Origin: Onthophagus taurus
Taxonomy: Eukaryota; Arthropoda; Insecta; Coleoptera; Scarabaeidae
Assembly (NCBI RefSeq): GCF_036711975.1
Contig: NC_091976.1
Span: forward strand, 4,154,001-4,218,000
DNA length: 64,000 bases
Direction: 5' to 3'
The notes beneath the pieces were generated by a model that was given only the letters and a program-made list of their open reading frames with translations, was not told the DNA's origin and made no database searches. Below are positions 20,843 to 31,471 of this stretch, one piece after another (the first letter of the stretch is position 1; the number at the start of each line of letters is the position of its first letter). Made by a program: the position numbers and the translations under genes.

Positions 20843-20998
20843 TATGTTATATGAAGGTGACGAAACTGAGGGATAAAATCATGAATATTTGTTGTAAATA
20901 TATACGTAAAATAAAATATGTAAACAAGCATAAACCTATTTTTATTAACTTAAATTATACAACCTTTAACTAGTACAAAAATCAATTTGTTTTTTCCA

Positions 20999-21172
20999 TT
21001 AATTATGATTTCGATTCCACTGCCAAGGAATAGCTCCTTCATCATTAAAAAAACAAAAAAATTCATCACGAATCTGACCAGCATTTCTTATAAATGTGTT
21101 TGAGCCAGTCCTTGATAATTCTCCAAGTGCATTTTCACTCCCCATTTCGTTGCGCCACGTTCCAAAAAAATC
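20999..21172 (-). pseudogene. Harb4 transposase C-terminal remnant
   Basis: About 57 codons ending in NDEGAIPWQWNRNHN and stop at 21001-20999. This is the conserved C-terminal block of Harbinger transposases (compare NNEGAVPWQ in Harb1). Upstream the reading begins at TWRNEMGS; all catalytic segments are missing, deleted between this piece and the left terminal region. Confidence 0.82.
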
Positions 21173-21752
21173 GGAAACCTATACCACAATACAATACAAT
21201 ACTCGACTGTACTATGACTGTACTACAAATTATTGTTAGGTTGCCCAAAAATAAATACCCAAACACCCTGCGCAGTTAAATAGATTTCGTGACAGTGTCA
21301 TTCTCCCTCCTTCAAATCTCCCAATACCCAAATACCCAAATCTCCCTCGCACTAAAGGCACCTTTAGAGTCGAGACGTGGCTAAAGTGTGGGAGTGAAAA
21401 GTGGAAAAGACTAAAAAAAAAAGAGAAAAATAAGAGAAGAAAGAGTTGTCAATCAACCCAAAAAAAAACATTATGTGAATACTAGATAGAATTATTTACT
21501 GTTTTTTTTTTGTTTTATATTTGATTTGTGTCTAAAAGAAAATAAACTATTGTCATTAATTAATTCAAAGTTTTATTTGTCTTTTGTATTTTGTTTTTTG
21601 ACATTCGCCGCTTGATCCTTTCCCCCTTGTCTTTTGACACACTTGACCACGTTAAGAGGCTCCTATAAAGAGTGGATCCGAGGAGAATACCCTTCTCCGA
21701 GAATATATGTACTCGGGGGCCTCTTACCATCTCACGCTCGGCGGTGGTAGCA

Positions 21753-22189
21753 TATTTGGTGGCAGCGGGGTGGGATGTGTGTTGAAGACGGGTGGAGATG
21801 TATTAACGGTGAGATGTATTTAAAAATATGGGAAATTCGCCTTTATTCGAATTAAAATTAATCCCAACAACAAAGATTTGGTTATGTAAAAATCGGAATT
21901 ATTTTCATTGTTATTTTGTGTCGGTCATTTGACTTAAAATAGAGCTTCAAATCTTTTTTTTAATGAGATAGAGAGAGAAAGGTAGTATTTTTGCTAGAAC
22001 AAATTTATCATATTATAAACTCAGATCCAGACGGTCTGAGCTGTTCCAGCGTATCGCACTGTAGAAATCGCGAAATCATCAAGTTGCGAATTACTGTTGA
22101 TAACGGACCGCTTTATAAAAGTTTTATTTTGCATTTACAAATACCATATACATTTTATTTATGTTTTATTCGAACTAAAAACCAAAATA
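21753..22189 (+). other. gypsy leader with primer-binding site
   Basis: Right after the LTR comes TATTTGGTGGCAGCGGGGTG (21753-21772), a TGG-starting match of the tRNA-primer type used by gypsy/mag-like elements. The rest up to the gag ATG (22190) is leader without a clear gene. Confidence 0.6.
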
Positions 22190-22527
22190 ATGGCTACAAA
22201 TACAGATGAAAAACCTATCGTAAAAGTTGAAATGCCTGAACTATCATTAGCATCTATTTTAAATTCAATTGAAAATTTCACTGGTAAAGAAAACGTTAAA
22301 CATTTCTTTGAACGCGTGGAACAGAGAGCAACTTTAGATAATATTGGAGACGAAGACTTAATTAAAATCGTGCGATGTAGATTAACGGGAGACGCATTCA
22401 GTTACTATAAAAGCGAATCAAACTTATCAACAAATGAAATAACATATAAGCAATTCAAACAAAAATTTATTACAAAATTTTCGAAATTGAAAATGCCAGG
22501 TCAGGCTCAACTAATTTTGTCGAGATG

Positions 22528-22755
22528 TGTCGGGGAGAAGGAAGCGCCGTTTAGGCAACCCACCGCTGTGCCGCTGGGCGACGCGTGCGTGAGATATATT
22601 CCGTGTGTGTGTTGTTCATATAGCAGATATATATAATAAGCGTAGAGCTGAGCAGTGTTTTTAGAAGTGTATCTTTATTTTATTAACGATTAATAAAGTC
22701 AAAAAAACGAAAGGGAGTGTTTAAAAAGAACCTAACCAACTTGAGCTACGAAACA
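22528..22755 (+). repeat. BEL 5' LTR (228 bp) and adjacent primer-binding site
   Basis: Starts TG and ends CA; an AATAAA lies near 22689. TTGGTCCTTCGAGCCGGAT directly follows at 22756, the sequence typical after BEL/Pao LTRs. The LTR is almost identical to 27141-27356; the main differences are a 4-base and a 3-base indel near its start. Confidence 0.92.
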
Positions 22756-22964
22756 TTGGTCCTTCGAGCCGGATTGTTGAAGATTACCTTCAGCAAACGA
22801 CATGGAACGCGAGGCGTTCGAGAACGGAGAGAAGACAACAAAAGGCGACAACTGTCTAGAACCACGGGGGCGGCACAGTAAGTACCGATCTTCCTAAACT
22901 TTCCTAATCCTAAATAAAAAATAAAAACCTTCATTCGACGATTAATGTTACTGTTATCATTGTA

Positions 22965-24826
22965 ATGGCGGATCAACTAATTAGAAAACGTGCTGTGTTA
23001 AAAGCATCCTTAACACGATTTGCTAACTTCATAGCTAGCGCGGACGAAACACGTGCTACGGAGTTAGAAATACGTTTGGAAAACCACCTAAAGGTACTTT
23101 CCGAATACGAAATAATACAAGATCAAATCGAGGAATTAAAGGTCGATGAACCTAATAACGAACGCGAGCGGGTCGAGTTTGAGCATGCGTACTACAAAAA
23201 CGTCAGCAAAGCTAAAGAAATATTACAAAAAACGGTACAATTATCAGCTAATACGAGCACGTCAACATTTAACAACAACTTTGCCAGTAATTTAGATACA
23301 AATAACGTACGTTTGCCAACAATAAATTTACCTGAATTTAACGGTAACTATGAAGATTGGTACAAATTTAAAGATTCCTTCAACGCATTGGTTCACGAGA
23401 ACAATAAGCTCTCTGAAGTGCAAAAATTTATTTATCTTGTATCATCTTTGAAAGATGCCGCAGCAGAAGTAATACAATCATTAGAAGTTTCAAGTGAAAA
23501 TTATCCGGTCACTTTAGAGTTATTAAACGAAAGATTCGAAAACAAGAAAATCATTGTTAACAGCCACGTTCGCGGAATTTTCGAGTTGGAAAACGTAATA
23601 AAAGATGCACCGAAGTCATTGAGACAATTCTTAGACGGTTTTTTGAAGCATTTTCGAGCGCTAAAAGCTTTAAAATTACCGGTAGAACATTGGGATGTTC
23701 CAATGGTCTATTTAAAAAACTCGATAATAACACGCGTCGTTTATGGGAACAATCAGTATCACAGGATATTCCCAATTTAGACGAATTTACGGATTTTATC
23801 AAAAATCGATGCCAAATTTTGGAAACTATTGCTCAGTCGAATAAAACTTTAGACAAGGACTATTCCAAACCCTACAAACGTGCGATAACAAACGTCACAG
23901 CTACGAAAATTAGTTGCGTTCAATGCAAGGCCTCCCATAGCATTTTTCAATGCGAAATTTTCCTTAAGAGGGCTATTATTGATAGAATACGATTAGCAAA
24001 GGATTTAAAACTGTGTACAAATTGTTTAAACTTAAAACTGTGTACAAATTGTTTAAACTTAAATCATACTGTACAGCAATGCAAATCGAAGCGAAATTGC
24101 TTCAAATGTAGTAAGCGACATCACACCTTACTCCATTTGGAAAATGAGAACAGTGAAGCCCCAAGGACAGCCGTTACCTCTCATGCTGTTAACAGAGGAA
24201 CTTATGTCATTTTATCGACTGCCACGGTCTATATAAAAAACGGAAATGAATTGGTTGAAGCACGTGCACTTATTGACAACGGAAGCGATACCAATTATGT
24301 TACGAAGGCATTCACGAGAAAACTGAACGTCACTGAGACAACCATAGACCCAATAACAATAGCCAGTGTGAATGGAGTTACCTCTCAGGTATCCAAACAA
24401 ACAAACTTGACCGTACAAGCAAAATACACTAGTTATCAAGTGAACCTGCAGTTTTTGATATTGAATCGTATCACTGAAAAAATTCCTACCATAAAGCTAA
24501 ATGAACAAGATCTAAAAATTCCTAAGGGTGTGAAATTAGCTGATCGAAATTGGCATACACCAGGTGATATCGATTTGCTGATTGGTGCTGAGATTTTCTA
24601 TGAGCTACTTCTTAATGGGAAGATAACTCTGGGAAGGAACAGTCCTGTATTAAGAGAAACCAGGTTTGGGTGGTTGATAACTGGCCGATTACACCTAGAC
24701 CGCGAAACAATGAACACTTGCCATTTAAGTGTAAGTAACCCGGTAGACTTGCATAATCAGTTGCAACGATTTTGGAGTTTAGATGAATGTCCTTCTGAAC
24801 GAGTGCTGTCTTTAGAAGAGGAGTAA
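22965..24826 (+). pseudogene. BEL gag and protease region
   Basis: Starts MADQLIRKRAVLKASLTRF. A first frame (22965-23780) holds the BEL gag domain (LPEFNGNYEDWYKFKDSF, a hallmark). A frameshift around 23690-23780 leads into the second frame (to 24826) with Cys/His knuckles near 23920-24130 and the protease (ALIDNGSDTNYV, then DLLIGAEIFYELL and FGWLITG). A perfect 27-bp tandem duplication at 24005-24058 repeats LKLCTNCLN inside the zinc region. The frame ends at a TAA (24824-24826) but continues in the same frame into pol. Confidence 0.87.
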
Positions 24827-27140
24827 TGCGAACAAAAATTTGTTGAATCTACCACAAGAGATGAAAATGGACGTTATACGGTGCGATTGCCCTTTAACGA
24901 AAAGATGGAACAGTTGGGAAACAACCTAGCAGAAACCTTAAATAGATTCCAAGGCTTGGAGAAAAGATTGGGTCGCAATGCTATTCTGAAGGAAGAATAC
25001 AAACGGTTTATGGGAGAATATGAAAGGTTGGGGCATATGAGTAGAATTACTAATTTAAATAGTGACAATTAGGAGGAGCTTAAAGGAGAAAATTCGTATT
25101 ACATTCCCCATCACCCGGTTTTTAAAACATCCAACTCCACAACTAAACTTAGAGTTGTATTCGACGCCTCTTCAAAAACTCCAGGTAAATTATAATTAAA
25201 CGAAACGTTATTGGTAGGACCCACAATACAGAGCGAGTTATTTTCGATATTGTTACGATTTAGAAAACACAAAATAGCTTTGATTGCTGACATCGAGAAA
25301 ATGTTTCGCCAGGTACGAATTTGTGAGAATCATTGCGATTTTCAGCGCATCCTTTGGAGAAACGAACCTACGGACAAAATTGGAGTATACAAATTATGTA
25401 CTGTTACTTACGGAACTGCACCAGCAACATTCTTAACTACTAGGTGTTTGACAGACTTGGCTAACTCAGACTTGAATAAGCATTCTTTGGCAGCAAGAGC
25501 AATAATAAAGGATATGTACGTGGATGATCTTATCACAGGTTGTGACACATTAGAAGACGGTTTAGAGCTTCAAGAAGAAATATCCAAAATACTAACCAGT
25601 GGAGGGTTCAATTTAAGAAAATGGGGGAGCAATTGTATGGAGATCTTAAAGAAATGTACAAATACAAATGCTAATGATAAACATTTAATTAAAGACGAGA
25701 CAGATAACAAAACTTTAGGTGTTATTTGGTCTTCATCAGATGACACTCTACGATTTATTATTAACGCAAGTATCAAACCAACTGAAAGAGTGACAAAGAG
25801 AACTATTCTAGCAAGTGTTTCCAAAATATTTGATCCTTTGGGATTGGTAACACCTATTACGACTCAAACAAAGGTATTTGTACAGCAACTGTGGATAATG
25901 AGGTTGGACTGGGATGACGATTTACCGCAGTTTATTGTTGAGGCTTGGAACCGTTTAAAGGAGCAATTGCTTTCCGTCTCGGAAATTTCCATTCCTCGAC
26001 GAGTACTTGTGAACAAGCCTGTGGATGTTCAACTTTATGCATTTTGCGATAGCAGCGAGAAAGCATATGCAGCGGCCGTTTATGTGAGATGCGTTACGGA
26101 TGATGGTAGCATAAAGATTTCTCTACTCTGTTCTAAAACGAGAGTAGCACCATTGAAAAAAATTTCAATCCCACGTTTGGAATTATGCGGTGCATTACTA
26201 TTAGTCAAATTGGTAAACCGTATAAAAAATGATCTAGACTATAACATTTCCAAACTATTTTATTTCACTGATTCTACAATAGTACTAAACTGGCTTAACG
26301 GAAATCCGACAAGGTGGAAGGTATTTGTTGCGAATAGAGTGGCCAAGATACAAGCCCTCAGCAAGATTACTGATTGGTACCATGTCGCAGGAAGAGAAAA
26401 TCCTGCCGATATTCCAACACGCATTAATGACATAACCAAATTAAATGAATCTATATGGTGGAGTGGTCCAAAATTCCTGTATGATTCTCCTGAAACCTGG
26501 AAGGTAGATTATGATGTTGATACAACCGAAACTAAAGAAGAAAGGAGGCAAGCAGTTACACTTACTTGTGAACGAACAGATGATTTGTTGACTAAGTTTT
26601 CATCACTCAACAAATTAAAAAGAGTGATGGCATACGTAATGAGATTTAAACAAAACGCATCACAGCCATGTAATGTTAGAAAATTTGGACCCCTAGATTC
26701 TGATGAAATAAATAAAGCATTTATAAAAATTATATTGTTGGCACAGCGTGAGTTTAGCTCCGATATAAATGAACTGAACACAAAGGGTGGATTGTCCACG
26801 TCGAGTAAATTAAGGTCATTGTCACCTTTTCTTGATTCCAATAACATATTACGCGTTGGTGGTAGATTAAAAAATGCTGACATACCGTATGATTTTAAGC
26901 ATCCAATACTTTTACCAAAAGACTGCCCATTAACGAGATTAATTGTCTGTCAAGAGCACAATAGGCATTTTCATGCAGGAGCGTCAACCACTTTGGCTGC
27001 TATTCGACAGTCCTTTTGGCCAATATCTGGGAGGAATACCGTTAGACGTGTCCTACAAAGTTGCATTGTATGTTATAAATACTCGCCGAAACATGTTCAA
27101 TTAAAAATGGCAAACTTACCTGAAACTAGAACAGCGTTTA
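24827..27140 (+). pseudogene. BEL reverse transcriptase, RNase H and integrase start
   Basis: Same frame as the preceding protease, with further stops at 25070-25072 and 25193-25195. From 25211 it is open: reverse transcriptase (LIADIEKMFRQV, YVDDLITGC), a DUF1759/Pao-type linker region, RNase H-like AFCDSSEKAYAAAVYV near 26040, and the integrase zinc domain (HFHAGASTTLAAIRQSFWP, CIVCYKYSP). The integrase core is deleted; the frame runs straight into the 3' LTR. Not functional. Confidence 0.9.
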
Positions 27141-27356
27141 GAAGCGCCGAGCGTTTAGGCAACCCACCGTGCCGCTGGGCGACGCGTGCGTGAGATATAT
27201 TCCGTGTGTGTGTTGTTCATATAGCAGATATATATAATAAGCGTAGAGCTGAGCAGTGTTTTTAGAAGTGTATCTTTATTTTATTAACGATTAATAAAGT
27301 CAAAAAAACGAAAGGGAGTGTTTAAAAAGAACCTAACCAACTTGAGCTACGAAACA
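27141..27356 (+). repeat. BEL 3' LTR, 5'-truncated
   Basis: 216 bases matching the 5' LTR from its 14th base on. Deletion between the integrase zinc region and the LTR removed about 13 LTR bases. The TSD AGATG follows at 27357. Confidence 0.9.
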
Positions 27357-28022
27357 AGATGTATACAGGGCCATAACGAAACTATCAGTCAATTTCTCAC
27401 GCGACTAAAATTAATTGGACAGGACGTATTAGAAGAGGATTTAATTGACGCTTCACAGGCGGAACGGGAGTGTATAATTAAAAAACATAACAATATTCTA
27501 TTGACGCAATTTAGAATGGGAATAAAACGGGAAATTTCTAGGATTATTGAAGTTTTGCTGATGCGGGAGAGTGATTTAACACTCAATAAAGCCGCAATAG
27601 CGAGTCAAGAGGAATTGAACCAGATGATGACGGAAAATACAATTAATTACTGTTTACATAGTTATTATTCTGAATATGCTTGTAATTTCTGTCAAGAAGG
27701 TGTTTCTAAATCTCAGCCTCATTCAACTCCACCACGCGTTAGTTTTAATAAACTAAATAAACCAAATTTTAAACCATAACAATTCGATAAAAAGAATCGC
27801 CCATCCACTTCGTATCATTCATCATTTTCTAAACCTTTCGAATCTAATTCAACAAAACCTGATTTTAAATACAATCAAAAATCAAATAATGTGTGTTATA
27901 AATGTTATCAACCGGGACATTTTTCTGGGAATTGTCGGAATGAAGTTGTTTGTAGATTTTGTAAAAAAACGGGTCACGTAGAAGTTAAGTGTTGGAAGAA
28001 GAATAACCAATCAAGGGGATAA

Positions 28023-28189
28023 GTCGGTACGAGTAACCATACTACTCGATCCCATACTCAGTTTAATCATCAAAATGGAAATATAAAAAATGAATCACGC
28101 AACCCAAATGAAACACAAAATTTTATAAGAACGGGAACCAGTCATTTAAACCTAAATGCCACCTCGTATGTACCCCAATCTGAGGGAAA
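28023..28189 (+). other. gypsy gag-protease linker
   Basis: Continues the gag frame past a stop at 28020-28022 with Asn/Thr/His-rich sequence and no domain. Confidence 0.4.
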
Positions 28190-28936
28190 ATGTTAAATCC
28201 AGGGGTAAATGATCAGATTACATATAAAAACGCAATAGTAAAATCGGTTAGCAGTGCTATAAATTCAGAGGCAGACAAATCCATATTTTTTTTAACAATG
28301 GGTTGTACAAAATTATCATTTTTGATTGATTCGGGTTCAGCAGTATCGTTATTGAAGGAGGAGAGTTTACTCCGGACTAAAATGAATTACCACTTAGATT
28401 TGCAGCAACTTATCACTTTAAAAGGTATCACGGGAAATGAAATAGAAGGAGTAGGATTTTCATTGTTAGATTTTAGGGCGAAAAACAAAAAATTTAATAT
28501 TAATTGTGTGATTTGTAAAAATATTGCCATTGAAACCGATGGGATAATCGGATGCGACTTCCTAATTAGCAATCAAGCTATTCTTGATTATAATCAGGGA
28601 ATTTTGAAGTTAGGACATATTCACTTGAAATTGATCATGACATCATCAAAAAGACAAAAATCTTCTACTACACATGGGAACTGTTTACAAAATGACATAA
28701 ATATGAGTGAGAAAAGCAAAAGCCAAACACAAATTATGAAAACTCCCTCCCCAGTTTTAACTAAAGGTTTCCCATTTAAGGTGTTAACACCGAAATTGGA
28801 AGTTCAGAATGGAAAATTTAGTTTGTATAGGGTACCGTATAGAATAGAAACTCTCTCTATGAGAAGGAGCAATCAATCAGGTAAGTCTACTAAAGAATTT
28901 GGTTCGAATCAATTATTTGGTTTTAATACTGTGTGA
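28190..28936 (+). pseudogene. gypsy aspartic protease
   Basis: Open frame of 248 residues. FLIDSGSAVSLLKEE is the D-S-G active site of a retroviral-type aspartic protease, and DGIIGCDFLISNQAILDY the conserved C-terminal part. The frame ends at a stop at 28936, and the reverse transcriptase that should follow is missing. The protease would cut gag-pol. The piece is a remnant because the rest of pol is lost near the hAT1 insertion. Confidence 0.83.
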
Positions 28937-29188
28937 TGACTTAAAGAAATACCATCAACTTTTGATGTTCACTGCTGTGAAACTGCCAATAAATGTCCCA
29001 ATATTCCCAACATAATTCAATCGGCTATTCAGTGTTCTGTTTGAATCAAATATCGTTAGCACGTTAGTACGTGTGGAAGTTCAGAATGAATGAATTTTAT
29101 TTCTTTATCAATCAAAGGTGTGCAGCAATACTTTTTGTTCTAGGTCGATCAAAATCAAGCAAACTGTGTAGAAAGGGTACTCTAAAAA
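28937..29188. other. Junction between gypsy protease and hAT1
   Basis: No gene. The left end of hAT1 should be here, but I did not find a terminal repeat matching the right end near 35716. CAGTGTTCTGTTTGAATC at about 29031 is a possible start. Confidence 0.4.
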
Positions 29189-30518
29189 AATGAAGCGAAG
29201 TTATCCTAGTGGCGCTCAAAAGCGTCAAAAAGCTAAAAAAGAAAAAATTTTAACTAATAAATTAACAAAACTATCATCTTTTTTTAAAACCTCTTCAAGT
29301 CAGTCTGACAATTCTGAATTGGTGTGGCTTCTATTTCTTCGTTTGAACTCAACCAACTAAAACCATGCTCCGACGATATTGACAGCTCAGCCAAATTATC
29401 TGTTCCTAATGAACCAAAACATGTTTTGACAGACGCTGGCATACATCATAGTGATCTTAAATCATCAGTAAGTGGTGCATACAGCGAAACTGATGTTTTT
29501 TCATCGTTACCAAACCTACCGAAATCTTTTTTGCAAATAATTCCACCGGCACCGGATGAAAACACGTGTAGCCAAAACGATGATCAGAATCAACTGGACA
29601 GTGATGAGATCCCTAGCTTGGATGTTGCAATGTGAGACAAATTTTCAAAAGCTAGACTTCAGGAATATTTTATAATAAAAGGACCCTCTTGTTGCCAAAG
29701 TCTAAATGCTGGATTCAACCAATCAGCAAGAGTATACCATCAAACCGGAAAACCCCCTGAAACCAGAAAATGTAAAGCTGAGGTTTTCTACAAGCACCTT
29801 AAAAATGGCGATAGAGTTAAACGGGATTGGTTGTTATATTCTCCATCAAGAGGTAGAGTTTATTGTTTTGTATGTAAACTTTTTGATACATCATCAATGT
29901 CATCAAATCCATTCTGTTGTGAGAGATTCAATGACTGGAAACATGCTGCTGATAGAATTTCGTTCCATGAAAATAGCAAAAATCATCGAAAGTGCCTTCT
30001 AACGTTTTTTAAGCGTTCTTCTGATGCTGGAAGAATAGACTGAAGTTCAAATCCAAATCAATAAAGAACGAGTTCACTGGCGAAATGTTTTAACGAGAAT
30101 AGTTTCGGTAGTTTGGTTCCTGCCTGAACGTGGACTTCCTCGAAGAGGTGACTGTGAAAAATTCGGCAATGCAAAAAATGGAAACTATTTAGGACTTCTT
30201 CAACTGTTAAGTAAATATGACCCGTTTTTAAAAGAACACATAAATAAGTACGGGGGTGGTGGAAGTGGAAAAACACCTTACTTATCCCACAGAATCTGCG
30301 ATGAGTTTATCGATGTTATAGGAAAACAAGTGTTTGAAGAAATTGTAAAGGAAGTGAAGAGTTTGTGATAAGCATGCAACCAAGCTAGACGTGCGCGTGC
30401 CTCTCCAGGTTAAGTCGACGAAAATTATCGAGGTGGTTTGAGTTACCGATTAATTCAACTTGATTTTCGACGTTTTAAAGATAGTTTTTAAGTTGAGTGT
30501 GTTAATTAGTTAAAGAGA

Positions 30519-31160
30519 ATGGTGGTCACCAAGAAACAATTGAGTGATTTTGAGGAGGTGTTGACTGGGTTATTCAAGAAAGAGTCGTTCATTGCCAATC
30601 TCGCCAAATCAATATCGTCGATTCTAAGGGATGAACTCAGGGAATACAAGGAAAAGGTTAATATTCTCGAAGAAAAGGTTGTAATTTTGGAAGCGGAGGT
30701 TACTCGTTCGAAGTCCGACAATACCGTATGTAGAGCAGACCATGAGGAAAAACTGGATCGACTTGAGCAATACACTCGACGGAATAGCATTCGAGTTTTC
30801 GGGGTAAGCGAGACAGACAATGAGAACACCGAACAAGTTGTATTAGATATTATTAATAAGAAAATGAACCTCGCATTGTTACCGGATTCTATTGATCGTT
30901 GTCATCGAGTTGGACCGAAGCGAAATGGAAAGAACCGACCTATTATTATGAAATTTATAAGTCACAAGACCAAAGATCGCGTATTTTATCATAAGAAACT
31001 GTTAAGAGGAACTCAGTTTATAATTCGACAAGACCTTACGCACCACCGGATTTGCGAATTGAGAAAACTGGAGGAAGAATATGGTAAAAGAAGAGTGTGG
31101 AGCCGTGATGGAACTCTGTATGCAGAAGTCGACGGACAGAAGAAAAGAATGTTGATATAA
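30519..31160 (+). CDS. LINE-B ORF1: L1-like RNA-binding protein
   Basis: 213 residues, MVVTKKQLSDFEEVL onward. Residues ~45-85 look like a coiled coil (YKEKVNILEEKVVILEAEV). Then RLEQYTRRNSIRVFGV, IDRCHRVG and RPIIMKFISHKTKDRV match the transposase_22/L1 ORF1 RNA-recognition fold. Unlike LINE-A ORF1 there is no PHD finger. It would bind LINE RNA. Fully open. Confidence 0.85.
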   Translation: MVVTKKQLSDFEEVLTGLFKKESFIANLAKSISSILRDELREYKEKVNILEEKVVILEAEVTRSKSDNTVCRADHEEKLDRLEQYTRRNSIRVFGVSETDNENTEQVVLDIINKKMNLALLPDSIDRCHRVGPKRNGKNRPIIMKFISHKTKDRVFYHKKLLRGTQFIIRQDLTHHRICELRKLEEEYGKRRVWSRDGTLYAEVDGQKKRMLI

Positions 31161-31471
31161 CTTTTTCGATTCTTGCTTTTTTCGAAAAATTTCTGTTCGA
31201 TTTTTCCATTTTTTTATTTTTTTTTTCTTCTTTTTTGTTTTCGATTGTTAAAAATATATATACTATCTTTCGATTGTTTTGAGACTTTTGCTCCGTTTGA
31301 TCTAATTGACGAATCTAGTTGATTTGTTACCTGGAGGGAAAGCACTCTAGAATGTAGTTTATATATATTTAAATCTTTTTCAATAGTTAAATTTCATTTA
31401 ATTGTAGTTATTTTTATTATTTTTTTTTTTTTTGTATTTTGTTTGTCTTTTTTTTTATTATTGTTCACAAC
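31161..31471 (+). other. LINE-B inter-ORF spacer
   Basis: About 310 bases, very T-rich (runs of T at 31208-31240 and 31420-31460), with no gene. Such a long poly-T-rich spacer is unusual; translation of ORF2 would need reinitiation or internal entry. Confidence 0.5.

Larger units (their letters stand above)
19298..21363. mobile_element. Harb4: Harbinger element lacking most of its transposase
   Basis: Long inverted repeats of ~105 bp begin AGGTGCCTTTAGTGCGAGGG at 19298 and end with the complement at 21363, with few mismatches. The TSD is TTA (19295-19297 and 21364-21366), typical of PIF/Harbinger. It keeps a multi-exon MADF/BESS gene on plus and only the last ~55 codons of a transposase on minus. 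It is inserted in the gypsy 5' LTR. It would need transposase in trans. Confidence 0.92.
19168..21752 (+). repeat. gypsy 5' LTR, interrupted by Harb4
   Basis: Runs from TGTAACAAG to GGTAGCA; without Harb4 and its TSD it is ~516 bp. A CCTATAAAGAG TATA-like box lies near 21661, and AATAAA at 21541 may be a poly(A) signal. Pyrimidine-rich CCTTTCCCCCTTG near 21618 is also in the 3' copy. Confidence 0.82.
22528..27356 (+). mobile_element. BEL/Pao LTR retrotransposon, 5-bp TSD, 3' part deleted
   Basis: The 5' LTR is 22528-22755 (TGTCGGGGAG...AAACA); the 3' LTR is 27141-27356 and lacks its first ~13 bases because a deletion joins the integrase start to the LTR. TSD AGATG at 22523-22527 and 27357-27361. 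A primer site follows the 5' LTR. The single gag-pol frame carries one frameshift and three stops. It is inserted in gypsy gag. Confidence 0.93.
22190..28022 (+). pseudogene. gypsy gag, split by a BEL/Pao element
   Basis: The first part (22190-22527) starts MATNTDEKPIVKVEMPEL and encodes a capsid-like region (FTGKENVKHFFERVE). BEL inserted at AGATG (22523-22527). The second part resumes at 27362 and reads to an in-frame TAA at about 27778, then continues in the same frame to 28022 with two CCHC zinc knuckles (CYKCYQPGHFSGNC and CRFCKKTGHVEVKC). Gag packages element RNA. This copy is dead because of the insertion and the stop. Confidence 0.82.
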
